Source of the DNA: an uncultured Variovorax sp.
Lineage (GTDB): Bacteria; Pseudomonadota; Gammaproteobacteria; Burkholderiales; Burkholderiaceae_C
Reading direction: 5' to 3'
Assembly: GCA_913776885.1 (NCBI GenBank)
Contig: CAJYQC010000199.1
Span: 1-44,049 of the forward strand
Length of the DNA: 44,049 nucleotides
Part shown: positions 11,664 through 19,437 of the stretch, piece after piece
Numbering within the stretch: the stretch's first letter is position 1
How the letters are laid out: every line of letters begins with the position of its first letter
The notes under the pieces: generated by a model
What the model saw: only the letters and a program-made list of their open reading frames with translations
Told to the model about the DNA's origin: nothing
Database searches by the model: none
Position numbers and translations under genes: made by a program

Positions 11664-12709
11664 CAGTCGAAGAACTTCTGGACAAGATTCGGCATGGCGA
11701 ACCGGTGGTCAGAGCGAATCTCGCGGGCCAGGACCTCGGCGGCATCGACCTGTCGGGTGCACAGATGGAGCACGTCGACCTGAGCCGGGCGAATCTGCGT
11801 GGCGCCAGCCTGGACGACAGTTCGCTGACGCAATGCAACCTCGACCAGGCCGATCTGTCGGCGGCCAGTTTGAAAGGCGCGCGCGTGTTTCGGTGCCGGT
11901 TGGAGGCGGCGCAGTTCGGCCGCGCGTTCATGCAGGACACCAACTTCTTCGAGTCTTCGCTCGCTCGCGCGGATTTCGGGAAAGCCCAGATGGAACGCGT
12001 AGCCTTTGCCAGATGCGAACTCGGGCATGCCGTGTTGAAGCCGAGCATCTGCGATCAGATCGTCATCACCGAATCGAGGGTCGATCAGCTCGATTGCCGT
12101 GGGGCACAGCTGTTGCACCTGATGCTGTTTCGCATGGATCTGCGCACCGTGGAGTTCGCCCAGGTCCAGTGCGATGGTTCCATTCTGATGGAGTGCAATC
12201 TCGAAGGTCAGCGCCTGCCGCAGACCGGCTTCCTGCGCTGCCAGTTCACCGACAGCACGCTGGCAGGCGTCGATTTCAGCGGTGCCGTGCTCACCCAGAG
12301 CAACTTCAAGGGCGCCACGCTGACCCGTGCGAACTTCAGCGCGGCGGATGCCGCCCAGGCCATGTTTGCGCAGGCCGATCTGCGTGGAGCGAATTGCAGC
12401 GATGCCATCTTCGATCAGGCGATCTGGGTCGATGCCAAGCTCGAGGGTGCCGATTTCAGCCGCTCGCGTCTGCCGCTGAGCGTGTTCCATCGCGCGCAGG
12501 CGAAGGGCGCCAGCTTTCGCGATGCCGAGCTGCACGACGCCGATTTTTCCTACGCCGATCTTCAGGACGCGGATTTGCGCAATGCACGCTTTCTGCGTAC
12601 CCGCTTTCATCGGGCTGCTCGCGACGGTGCGCGTTTCTCCGGAAGCGGTGGCATCATCGAAAACGATTCGGAGCTGTTCAAGGCTCAAGAGATCCGTCCG
12701 CCGAGCTGA
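11660..12709 (+). CDS. Pentapeptide-repeat protein of the VgrG module
   Basis: This 349-aa protein is built almost entirely of pentapeptide repeats from about residue 18 to 335 (ANLAGQDLGGIDLSGAQMEH, NFKGATLTRANFSAADAAQA), interrupted around 95-180 by less regular units. It has no signal peptide and no other domain. Translation is coupled to the preceding DUF2169-pentapeptide gene by a 4-nt overlap. Pentapeptide proteins of this kind recur beside DUF2169 and DUF3540 genes in T6SS spike islands. Their exact role is not established to my knowledge; some unrelated family members mimic DNA and bind gyrase. It could be a structural extension of the spike, a cargo, or a partner of the C-terminal half of its neighbour. 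Confidence 0.85.
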   Translation: MTVEELLDKIRHGEPVVRANLAGQDLGGIDLSGAQMEHVDLSRANLRGASLDDSSLTQCNLDQADLSAASLKGARVFRCRLEAAQFGRAFMQDTNFFESSLARADFGKAQMERVAFARCELGHAVLKPSICDQIVITESRVDQLDCRGAQLLHLMLFRMDLRTVEFAQVQCDGSILMECNLEGQRLPQTGFLRCQFTDSTLAGVDFSGAVLTQSNFKGATLTRANFSAADAAQAMFAQADLRGANCSDAIFDQAIWVDAKLEGADFSRSRLPLSVFHRAQAKGASFRDAELHDADFSYADLQDADLRNARFLRTRFHRAARDGARFSGSGGIIENDSELFKAQEIRPPS

Positions 12710-12762
12710 TGCCCACAGGCCTGCACGTTCCACTGTTTGCTCACCGAAACAAGGAGATCTCC

Positions 12763-13407
12763 ATGTCAGTCGTATCACTGCGCAAAGCCTCGTCGCTGAC
12801 GGCTCCGGTTCACTTCCAGGGGGTGGTCGTCGAATCACTGCCCGATGGACGCATCACCGTCGAAGACGAGCAGGGCGCTGTCTGGGTTTGCCGGCGCGCG
12901 GCCAGCTGCCTTCTCAAGCCAGCCGGCGGCGATACCGTGCTGGTGTCCGGTCCCGATGGCGCGCGAGCCTATCTGATTGCCGTGATCGAGCAGGCCGATG
13001 CTTCCTCGAGCTGCATCGAGGCGGCGGGCGACGTCACCTTCTCGTCCGCCGGCAACGGCCATGTGACCATCGCGAGCGCGTCGGAGCTCAGACTTCGTGC
13101 AGACAAGCGCTTCGTGCTGAAGACGGAAGAGAGCGAGTGCGACGTCGGTGAACTGCGGCTGGTGACGCGATCCGTGCAGGCGGCAGCCGGAAGCGTCCGG
13201 CTGGTCGGCAAGGTATTCGAGACCGTGGCCGACCGCATCGTGCAGATGGCACGCCAGACGCTGCGCCTGACGGATGAAGTCGACCAGGTGCGAGCGGGCC
13301 ACATGGACTACAAGGCCAGCGAGACAGTTCGCATCCACGGCCATCACACCGTGGTCACCGGCAAGGAGCTGGTGAAGGTGGATGCGGCTCAGATCCACAT
13401 GGGCTAG
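12763..13407 (+). CDS. DUF3540 family T6SS-associated protein
   Basis: The 214-aa protein has the DUF3540 pattern. An OB-like N-terminal part (VVVESLPDGRITVEDEQGAV) with a hydrophobic core ending YLIAVIEQ is followed by a beta-helical C-terminal half with needle-like periodicity (VTIASASELRLRADKRFVLK), resembling a VgrG needle. ATG 12763 is preceded by a clear AAGGAG at 12751-12756. DUF3540 genes sit between pentapeptide/DUF2169 adaptors and DUF4150 tips in many spike islands. It may form an adaptor ring or a needle extension between VgrG and the PAAR-like tip (inference). Fifteen bases separate it from the DUF4150 gene. Confidence 0.85.
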   Translation: MSVVSLRKASSLTAPVHFQGVVVESLPDGRITVEDEQGAVWVCRRAASCLLKPAGGDTVLVSGPDGARAYLIAVIEQADASSSCIEAAGDVTFSSAGNGHVTIASASELRLRADKRFVLKTEESECDVGELRLVTRSVQAAAGSVRLVGKVFETVADRIVQMARQTLRLTDEVDQVRAGHMDYKASETVRIHGHHTVVTGKELVKVDAAQIHMG

Positions 13408-13422
13408 GCGAGGAGGAACCCG

Positions 13423-13803
13423 ATGTTTGCCAACTGCCAGCTCATGGGAATGGACCTTGCATTTCCCGACGTCTGCAAGTCGCCGGTCCCCATTCCGTAC
13501 CCCAACATGGCCCTCGGGCCGATGGCGATCCCGAATGCCTGGAACATCCTCTTCATGGCGATGCCGGCACACAACATGGCGACGACCACGCCCATCACCC
13601 TGGGGGATCAGCCCGGTGTGCTGGGCGGCGTCGTGTCGCAGACGTTCATGCAGCAGTCGCGTCATGTGACCGGCGCCTTCACCGTGCTTCTCAAGGGCAC
13701 CCCGGCCACCCGGGTCACCAGCATCTCGGTGCAGAACCGTTGCAACATCGTCGGCATGCGCGTCGTGCCGAGCCAGTTCAAGGTGTTGATGCTGGCGCCC
13801 TGA
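13423..13803 (+). CDS. DUF4150 (PAAR-like) spike-tip protein
   Basis: DUF4150 proteins are PAAR-like cones that sharpen the VgrG tip and often carry a toxin at their C-terminus. The 126-aa sequence shows the family pattern: DLAFPDVCKSPVPIPYPNMA near the N-terminus and a closing PSQFKVLMLAP. It is a bare tip; no extra domain follows, and the gene ends 12 nt before the convergent pppA stop. So the last gene of the spike module, where a toxin is often encoded, has none in cis or downstream. Confidence 0.9.
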   Translation: MFANCQLMGMDLAFPDVCKSPVPIPYPNMALGPMAIPNAWNILFMAMPAHNMATTTPITLGDQPGVLGGVVSQTFMQQSRHVTGAFTVLLKGTPATRVTSISVQNRCNIVGMRVVPSQFKVLMLAP

Positions 13804-13815
13804 GGGCGCTCGGAC

Positions 13816-14622
13816 TCAGAGGGTCCCCGCCAGCGTCACTTGCTGCGGAAACCCCACCCACACCGCCAGCGCCGAGTAGTTGTCCTGCGAGTCGTCGGCC
13901 TTGGCCTCGGCGGCGCGACGGATCAGCGCCAGCCATTCCTCCGCGCTGTCGGCCAGCTGCAGCGAGCGTTCCATCACCTGCTGCGAGATCAGCTGCCACA
14001 ACCCGTCGGTGCACAGCAGGAAGGCATCGCCATCGGCCAGGCGCTGCGGCGTGGTGATGGTGGCCTCGGCCGTCGCACGCGCACCCAGCGCGCGGTAGAG
14101 CAGGTTGGTCTTGACGAGGCGTTCGCCGCCGTGGTGGTGGCTCGCCGCGGCATCGCCGGAGCGCTCCGACAGGCTGTGGTCCTCGGTGCGCTGCATGAGC
14201 GCGCCGCGCCGGAACCAGTAGAGGCGGCTGTCGCCCACGTGGGCCCAGCACGCCTGGTTGGTGATGCGGTCGACGAAGAGCGACACGAAGGTCGCGCTCA
14301 TGCGGCTCTGTTCGGTCAGCTCGCGCTGCTTGGCGAGGATGGCGTCGTTCGCAGCCTTCACGCAGCGCTGGATGTTGTCGGCCGCCAGCGAAGGAGCGGT
14401 CACGAAGGTGTCGAGGGCGGTGTCGACCGCGATGCGCGAGGCGAGTTCGCCGCCCGCGTTGCCGCCGACGCCGTCGCTCACCACGAAGCAGCCGTTGCGT
14501 TCGTCGAGGTGGTAGCCGATGGCGTCCTGGTTGCCGCTGCGTTCACCCACGCAAGAGAACTGCGAGGTCGAGATGGGCACCGCGAACGAGGAGGCCGACG
14601 AAGTGCGTGTGGCCTCAAGCAC
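13816..14622 (-). CDS. pppA: T6SS PP2C-type serine/threonine phosphatase PppA
   Basis: PppA reverses PpkA-dependent threonine phosphorylation of T6SS FHA proteins and so switches secretion down. The 268-aa protein has all PP2C metal-binding motifs: SGNQDAIGY near the N-terminus, VSDGVGGNAGGE, HVGDSRLYWFRRG, LLCTDGLW, and a late DDSQDNYSALAV that supplies the final Asp-Asn pair. The start is GTG 14622, preceded by AAGGAG about 8 nt upstream; it overlaps the end of tagH by 8 nt, so the two are translationally coupled. It converges with the DUF4150 gene. There is no membrane segment, so it is a cytoplasmic enzyme. Confidence 0.93.
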   Translation of the reverse strand: MLEATRTSSASSFAVPISTSQFSCVGERSGNQDAIGYHLDERNGCFVVSDGVGGNAGGELASRIAVDTALDTFVTAPSLAADNIQRCVKAANDAILAKQRELTEQSRMSATFVSLFVDRITNQACWAHVGDSRLYWFRRGALMQRTEDHSLSERSGDAAASHHHGGERLVKTNLLYRALGARATAEATITTPQRLADGDAFLLCTDGLWQLISQQVMERSLQLADSAEEWLALIRRAAEAKADDSQDNYSALAVWVGFPQQVTLAGTL

Positions 14623-16750
14623 GGCGCATCTCCTTCAGCCGTTCCATTTCCTTGTCGTAGGCCTGCTGGAAGGCGCGGCCGAACACGGCCTGGAAGTCGT
14701 CCTCGACGGCCGCGGTCGTCTCGGTGTGCAGCTGCTGCAGCTGGCGCCACAGGCGCGCCTCGCGGCCGCCAGGCAGCAGTTTCTCGCCGAGGCCGCCGTC
14801 GTGCGGGGTCTCGCGGCTGAGGGCGGCGGGGTCGAAGCGCTTGAGCAGCGTAAGCAGCGCCGCGCGCATGCCGGCGACCATGCCGAGCTGGTGCGACTGC
14901 AGGTCGCCGAGCGCGTCGTGCACCGCGGCCTCGGGCGGCAGGAAGCCGGGCATGCGCGCGCCGAACATCTGCATCAGCACCGCGCGGCCGTTCGGCAGGA
15001 TCTTGAAGGGATTGTTCTCCTCGTCCACGATCATCGTGATCTCGGCGCGCACTTCGCGCTTGAGCATGGCGCGCGAGGACAGCAGCTCGATCGTGCCGTC
15101 GGTGAAAGCGCGCATGATGCGGCCGAGCCGCTGCATCGCCTCGACGTCCATCGGCTGCTGCCCGGCGACCTCGGGCACGCCGGCACCTTCGAGGAAAGCC
15201 TTGAAGAGCGCTTCCGCAGACGACGATGAAACTTCTGTGGTCTCGGTCGTTGAGGGCGTTTGCGTCTGCGTTTGCGGTGGTGTCGGTGCTTCGGCTTGCA
15301 GCGATGCCGCCGGGGGCGCGATAGGTGCCGCTACCGCCGCTACCGGTGCTGCTACCGGTGCTGCTACAGGTGCTGCGACGGGCGGTGCCGCCAGAGGCGG
15401 CTCCACGACCGGAGGCAGCTCGGGCTTGATCTCCTGCACGGGTTGTGGCGGCGGCGCAGGAGGCGGCGGCGGTGCCTGCACCCTCGGCGGTTCGAACACG
15501 GGCGCAGGCGCCGGCACCGGGGCAGGCATCGCCACCGGATTCGGCGGGCGGAACTGCGCCGCCACTTCGCGCGCGTGGTTCGAGTGGCTGTAGCCCTGCA
15601 CCGCCGGCCTGTTGTTCTGCAGCAGGTCGACCGCCGGGTGGGTGTCGCCAGGCAGCAGCGGATCGGTGTGGGGCAGGGCGGTGGGGCGCGGGTCGGACAG
15701 CGGCGAGTGTGCGCTCTCGTCTGAAGCGAAGAAGGACAGCGGATCGACGCCGCGCTTGAGCGCCACGTCCGACATTTCCCTGGCCGCATCGGGATTCAGC
15801 TCGGCGAGCGGATCGACCGGATTGCGGCGTGCCTGCGACGGCAGTTCGAACGGCTCGTGCGCCATCGGGTCGGGCATGGGCGCAGGCGTGCTGTCGACGC
15901 GGCGCGGCGCATTGGCCAGGATGGCGTCCCAGTCGGCCGCGGAAGGCATCTGCGAAGAACTGGAACTGCCGCTCGTCGCCGGGGCTGGGGCTGGGGCTGG
16001 GGCTGGGGCTGGGGCTGGGGCCTGCTTCGGCGGTGCCGGTGGCGCGAGGGCAGCCCAGGGATCGGGCTCGGGCGCCGGGGCCGCAGCCGGCGGCTGTGGC
16101 TGCGGGTATGGCGGCTGCGCGGGCGCAGAGAAGGCCGCGCCGGGCGATGGCGGTGTGAAGGCGGCGGGTGGCTGCACAGGCGCCGGCTGCCGCTGCGCCG
16201 GGGGCATCGCCACCGTGGGCTGCATGTCGCCGATGGGCAGCGCGCCTTCGCCGAACAGGTCTGAAAAGACGTCGGATGCACCGGAGGAGGGCAGCAGCGC
16301 GTCCATGGGGCCCGCTGCCTGCGTCGGCATCTGCGGCGCGGCCATGGGTGGCGGCATGTACGGTGCCGGCTGTGCAGGAAAGGCCTGCAGCGCGGCGGCA
16401 GCAGATGGCGGCGCGGTCAGCGGGCGCGCGGCATGCTGGGCGCTGGACGCCTCCAGCACGTAGCTGCCGATCGTGACCCTGTCGCCATCGGCCACGCGCG
16501 CTTCCTGCTCGTGCGCGAGCGAGTGCCCGTTCACGCTGATGGGCAGCACCGCGCTCATGTTGCGCAGCACCGCGACGCCATCTTCGTCATAGCGCACGGT
16601 CGCCTGCAGGCGGGATATCTGCCGCTGCTCGTCGGGCAGCACGAGGTTGTTGTCGGGACTGCGTCCGATCGTTCCTCCGGGCGCGGCGAGCAATGCCGAG
16701 GGGCCCGTGGCCACCGGCCTGCCTGCGTGTTCGATCACTGTCCAACGCAT
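14615..16750 (-). CDS. tagH: T6SS FHA-domain protein TagH
   Basis: FHA proteins of T6SS loci bind phosphothreonine and relay PpkA signalling to the apparatus. The 711-aa protein has an N-terminal FHA domain (about 25-95: IGRSPDNNLVLPDEQRQISR, SVNGHSLAHEQEARVADGDR). A very long Pro/Ala-rich disordered linker (about 110-510) contains AP and PVAA tandem repeats. A conserved C-terminal domain (about 520-711: EALFKAFLEGAGVPEV, MQRLGRIMRAFTDGTIELLS, NNPFKILPNGRAVLMQMFG) is typical of type VI FHA proteins. ATG 16750 has GGAGAA just upstream. The gene overlaps pppA and is transcribed with it. The linker is much longer than in the Pseudomonas Fha1 type, so homology should be judged on the two end domains. 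Confidence 0.92.
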   Translation of the reverse strand: MRWTVIEHAGRPVATGPSALLAAPGGTIGRSPDNNLVLPDEQRQISRLQATVRYDEDGVAVLRNMSAVLPISVNGHSLAHEQEARVADGDRVTIGSYVLEASSAQHAARPLTAPPSAAAALQAFPAQPAPYMPPPMAAPQMPTQAAGPMDALLPSSGASDVFSDLFGEGALPIGDMQPTVAMPPAQRQPAPVQPPAAFTPPSPGAAFSAPAQPPYPQPQPPAAAPAPEPDPWAALAPPAPPKQAPAPAPAPAPAPAPATSGSSSSSQMPSAADWDAILANAPRRVDSTPAPMPDPMAHEPFELPSQARRNPVDPLAELNPDAAREMSDVALKRGVDPLSFFASDESAHSPLSDPRPTALPHTDPLLPGDTHPAVDLLQNNRPAVQGYSHSNHAREVAAQFRPPNPVAMPAPVPAPAPVFEPPRVQAPPPPPAPPPQPVQEIKPELPPVVEPPLAAPPVAAPVAAPVAAPVAAVAAPIAPPAASLQAEAPTPPQTQTQTPSTTETTEVSSSSAEALFKAFLEGAGVPEVAGQQPMDVEAMQRLGRIMRAFTDGTIELLSSRAMLKREVRAEITMIVDEENNPFKILPNGRAVLMQMFGARMPGFLPPEAAVHDALGDLQSHQLGMVAGMRAALLTLLKRFDPAALSRETPHDGGLGEKLLPGGREARLWRQLQQLHTETTAAVEDDFQAVFGRAFQQAYDKEMERLKEMRRA
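15327..15374 (-). repeat. 12-bp tandem repeat inside tagH
   Basis: Units of GCTACCGGTGCT (one variant with CAGG) repeat in tandem with period 12; on the coding strand they encode P-V-A-A units. The period is a multiple of three, so copy-number changes only lengthen or shorten the linker. Confidence 0.75.
15981..16016 (-). repeat. GGGGCT hexanucleotide repeat (6 units) inside tagH
   Basis: Six perfect GGGGCT units followed by a partial one; on the coding strand they give alternating Ala-Pro. It is likely slippage-prone but always in frame, so it changes linker length without knocking the gene out. Confidence 0.9.
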
Positions 16751-16808
16751 GGCTTCTCCGTGTTGGTCTTCTCGCGCCGCTGTGCTTGCGCGGCCGCGAT
16801 GTTCTTCA

Positions 16809-17216
16809 TCAACGCTTCATTCGCTTGGCGGCCTCGAAGGCGGGGCCCCACACCGGGTGCTTGCGCTCCGCCACGTTGAGGTCGAAGGTCGGGAACGCAT
16901 CGAGGATCTTGCGGAATTGCAGGCGGCACTCGGGAATCTGGTTGGCCACGCAGTAGCTGAAGGCCTCGAGCTTCATGGCGTCGAGGCGCGTGGCCGGCTC
17001 CGCGCCTTCGAAGACCGACACGCCGCCGCTCTTGAGCGTGCTCAGCGCCTTGGCATAGTCGCCTTCGTCATACGCCTGCTGCGCCTTCTCGAGCGTGGTG
17101 CGCGCCACTTGCTGGCTGAGTCGTTCGGGCTGGGGCGCGGGCTCCGGCGGCGGCGTGGTCGTGCAACCGGCGACCGCAAGAAGAGCGAACGCCAGAGCAG
17201 GCAGACATGACTTCAA
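16809..17216 (-). CDS. tssQ: TssQ-like T6SS-associated lipoprotein
   Basis: This 135-aa protein has a lipoprotein signal peptide with lipobox VAGC (Cys18), then a Pro-rich spacer and a TPR-like helical domain (LEKAQQAYDEGDYAKALSTL). The end, FPTFDLNVAERKHPVWGPAF, fits the TssQ family of T6SS-associated lipoproteins as I recall it. The start is TTG 17216, supported by AGGAGA a few bases upstream and the absence of a nearby ATG. It precedes tagH and pppA on the minus strand with a 58-nt gap, so it is probably the first gene of that operon. It is divergent from tssJ, the other lipoprotein of the system. The family name is given from pattern memory. Confidence 0.75.
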   Translation of the reverse strand: MKSCLPALAFALLAVAGCTTTPPPEPAPQPERLSQQVARTTLEKAQQAYDEGDYAKALSTLKSGGVSVFEGAEPATRLDAMKLEAFSYCVANQIPECRLQFRKILDAFPTFDLNVAERKHPVWGPAFEAAKRMKR

Positions 17217-17358
17217 TCTTCTCTCCTACTTTGCAGAGGGCAATAAAACGGCAATGCTTGGAACCTTGTGCAGCGCAGCTGCGCCGCATGTGCACGATGC
17301 GCCATAGCGAGTGCGCATGACTTCGATAATATAAGCCGCGAACACTCGGGAGATTCCA
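17217..17358. promoter_or_regulatory. Divergent promoter region tssQ / tssJ
   Basis: A 142-nt gap between divergent operons. It contains a perfect 12-bp palindrome GCGCAGCTGCGC at 17273-17284, a candidate operator, and GATAAT at 17325-17330, a -10-like box for tssJ with no convincing -35. The regulator is unknown. Confidence 0.55.
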
Positions 17359-17877
17359 ATGCATCGACGAAGCTTGCTACAAGGCGCACTCGCAACCACA
17401 CCGTTGTTCGCGGGCCTCATCAGCGGATGCGCATCGACGGCCAAGTCAATGCCCACGCCCTACGCGGTCACCATCAAGATCGACGAAGGCGTCAATCCCG
17501 ACGGAAGAGGGCAGGCCGCCCCGATCCTCGTCAAGGTCTTCGAGCTGAAATCTTCCGGCAACTTCGAGACCGCAGACTACTTCGCATTACAGGACCGTGA
17601 CAGGGAGACGCTGGGCACGGAACTCGTCAATGCCGACCAGGCCATCATGCGCAGCGGCGAGGAGCGCGTGTTCAAGCGCGAGGCCGGCCTCGACTCGCGT
17701 GCCATCGGCGTCATCGCCGGCTATCGCAAGCTGGAGGCCGCTCGCTGGCGCATCGTGCTGCCGCTGAAGGAGCCGAAGCAGACGAACCTGTACAAGGTGT
17801 GGCAGTTCTCGCCGAGCGAACAGGCCGTGCAGGTCGTGGTGCGCAAGACAGGCATCGAGCTGGTACCAAGTCGTTAA
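17359..17877 (+). CDS. tssJ: T6SS outer-membrane lipoprotein TssJ
   Basis: TssJ is the outer-membrane lipoprotein that anchors the TssL-TssM membrane complex through the periplasmic end of TssM. The 172-aa protein has a lipobox ISGC (Cys24) and then a TssJ beta-sandwich: VTIKIDEGVNPDGRGQAAPI, VKVFELKSSGNFETADYFAL, and a late ARWRIVLPLKE. The signal begins MHRRSLLQGAL; the twin Arg followed by S-L-L resembles a Tat signal rather than a plain Sec one. It is the first gene right of the divergent promoter, and a hairpin follows it before tssK. Confidence 0.94.
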   Translation: MHRRSLLQGALATTPLFAGLISGCASTAKSMPTPYAVTIKIDEGVNPDGRGQAAPILVKVFELKSSGNFETADYFALQDRDRETLGTELVNADQAIMRSGEERVFKREAGLDSRAIGVIAGYRKLEAARWRIVLPLKEPKQTNLYKVWQFSPSEQAVQVVVRKTGIELVPSR

Positions 17878-17920
17878 CTTTGCACTGAAGGTACGCAATG
17901 ACTAGTACCAAAGTGCGAAG
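17878..17920 (+). promoter_or_regulatory. Long imperfect hairpin between tssJ and tssK
   Basis: The left arm (17878-17894) contains GCACT and GGTAC blocks and pairs with the right arm (17905-17920), which has GTACC and AGTGC, around a 10-nt loop. It begins 1 nt after the tssJ stop. No T-run follows, so a processing or attenuation element or an operator is as likely as a terminator. Confidence 0.5.
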
Positions 17921-18052
17921 AATTCACAAGATAAATGCGGTGCAAAACGCAAGAGCCGGCGTGTAGCATCGAGAGCAAAACAAGTGGACCGGGAGGCCGC
18001 TCTCCAGCGCATCTCCCGCTCCGGCGTGAGCACCCCCCAGGAGGTCTTTTTG

Positions 18053-19429
18053 GTGACAGTTCGCAATCCGGGCGCTTCGAGAAACGGCGCTCATCCGCAG
18101 GCATTGGCGAATCGCGTGGTGTGGTCCGAGGGCATGTACCTGCGCCCGCAGCACTTCCAGCAAATGGAACGCTATGTCGAACAGTACGTCACGCGGCGTA
18201 CCGCGGGCCTGCAAGGCGCCTACTGGGGTTGGCTGCACCTGGACATCGATCGCGACGCCTTCGCACTCGGGCGCGTGTCCTTGCTCGGCGGTGCCGGCGT
18301 GATGCCCGACGGCACGCCCTTTTCCTTCGGCGCGGAGGATGCGCCCCTTCCCTACGAGGTGCCCAGCGACCTCACGGACGAACTGATCGTTCTCGCGCTG
18401 CCATTGCGCAGGCCCGGCAGCGAAGAGGTCATCTTCTCCGAAGACGAAGGTTCTGCCGCACGCTTCGGCGTGATCGAGCGCGAGGTCAACGACGGCAATG
18501 CCGTCGCGCTGGGCCCCGCCGTGCTGCAGCTCGCGGCGCCCCGCCTGCGCCTCGCGCGGGCCTCTTCGCTGACTGCCGAGTGGCAATCCATCGGCGCGGT
18601 GCGCGTGATCGAGCGGCGCACCGACCACAAGCTGGTGGTCGACGCCAACTACATCCCGCCGGTGCTCGACGCCTCCGCGCATCCCATGCTGCGCAGCATG
18701 ATCGCGGAGCTGCACGGCCTGCTCACGCAGCGCTCGGAGGCCCTGGCGTCGCGGCTTTCGCAGCCCGGCCGCGGCGGCGTGAGCGAAGTCTCCGACTTCC
18801 TGCTGCTCGAACTGGTCAACCGCTATCTCGCGCTCACCTGGCATGCGCAGCAGGCCGTTCAGGTGCACCCCGAGGAGCTCTTCGTCGACTGGCTCAAGCT
18901 GGCCTGCCACCTGGCCACGCACACCTCGCCCACGCGCCGCCCAGTGCTGTGGCCGATCTACGACCACGACAACCTCAACGAGTGCATCCGCCCGCTGCTC
19001 GAGGAGCTCAGGCGATCGCTCTCGGCCGTGCTCGAGCAGAGCGCGATCGCCATCGAGCTCGAGGAGCGCAGCCACGGCGTGCGCGTGGGCCGCATGCCCG
19101 ACCCGGTGCTGGTGCGCAACGCCGGCTTCGTGCTCGCGGTGCATGCCGACCTGCCGGCCGACGCGATCCAGCAGCGCTTCCCGACGCAGGTGAAGATCGG
19201 CTCGGTCGAGCGCATCCGCGACCTGGTGCAGCTGCAGCTGCCGGGCGTGGTGGTGCGTCCGCTGCCGGTTGCGCCGCGGCAGATTCCGTACAACGCGGGC
19301 TACCACTATTTCGAACTCGACAAGAGCGGCGACATGTGGCGCCAGCTCGAGAAATCGGGCGGCGTGGCGATGCACCTGGCCGGTGACTTTCCCGGTCTGG
19401 CCATGGAGTTCTGGGCCATCCGTCCGTGA
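18053..19429 (+). CDS. tssK: T6SS baseplate-membrane linker TssK
   Basis: TssK trimers connect the baseplate wedges to the TssL-TssM membrane complex. The 458-aa protein shows the family opening VVWSEGMYLRPQHFQQMERY, and later VDANYIPPVLDASAHPMLRS and NAGYHYFELDKSGDMWRQLE. GTG 18053 is chosen because a perfect AGGAGG (18039-18044) lies 8 nt upstream and the result has the usual TssK length. The open frame reaches back to GTG 17984, but the extra 23 residues are not conserved TssK sequence. It is followed at once by tssL, and the three membrane-complex genes tssK, tssL and tssM are packed together. Confidence 0.95.
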   Translation: MTVRNPGASRNGAHPQALANRVVWSEGMYLRPQHFQQMERYVEQYVTRRTAGLQGAYWGWLHLDIDRDAFALGRVSLLGGAGVMPDGTPFSFGAEDAPLPYEVPSDLTDELIVLALPLRRPGSEEVIFSEDEGSAARFGVIEREVNDGNAVALGPAVLQLAAPRLRLARASSLTAEWQSIGAVRVIERRTDHKLVVDANYIPPVLDASAHPMLRSMIAELHGLLTQRSEALASRLSQPGRGGVSEVSDFLLLELVNRYLALTWHAQQAVQVHPEELFVDWLKLACHLATHTSPTRRPVLWPIYDHDNLNECIRPLLEELRRSLSAVLEQSAIAIELEERSHGVRVGRMPDPVLVRNAGFVLAVHADLPADAIQQRFPTQVKIGSVERIRDLVQLQLPGVVVRPLPVAPRQIPYNAGYHYFELDKSGDMWRQLEKSGGVAMHLAGDFPGLAMEFWAIRP

Positions 19430-19437
19430 GGGACTCT

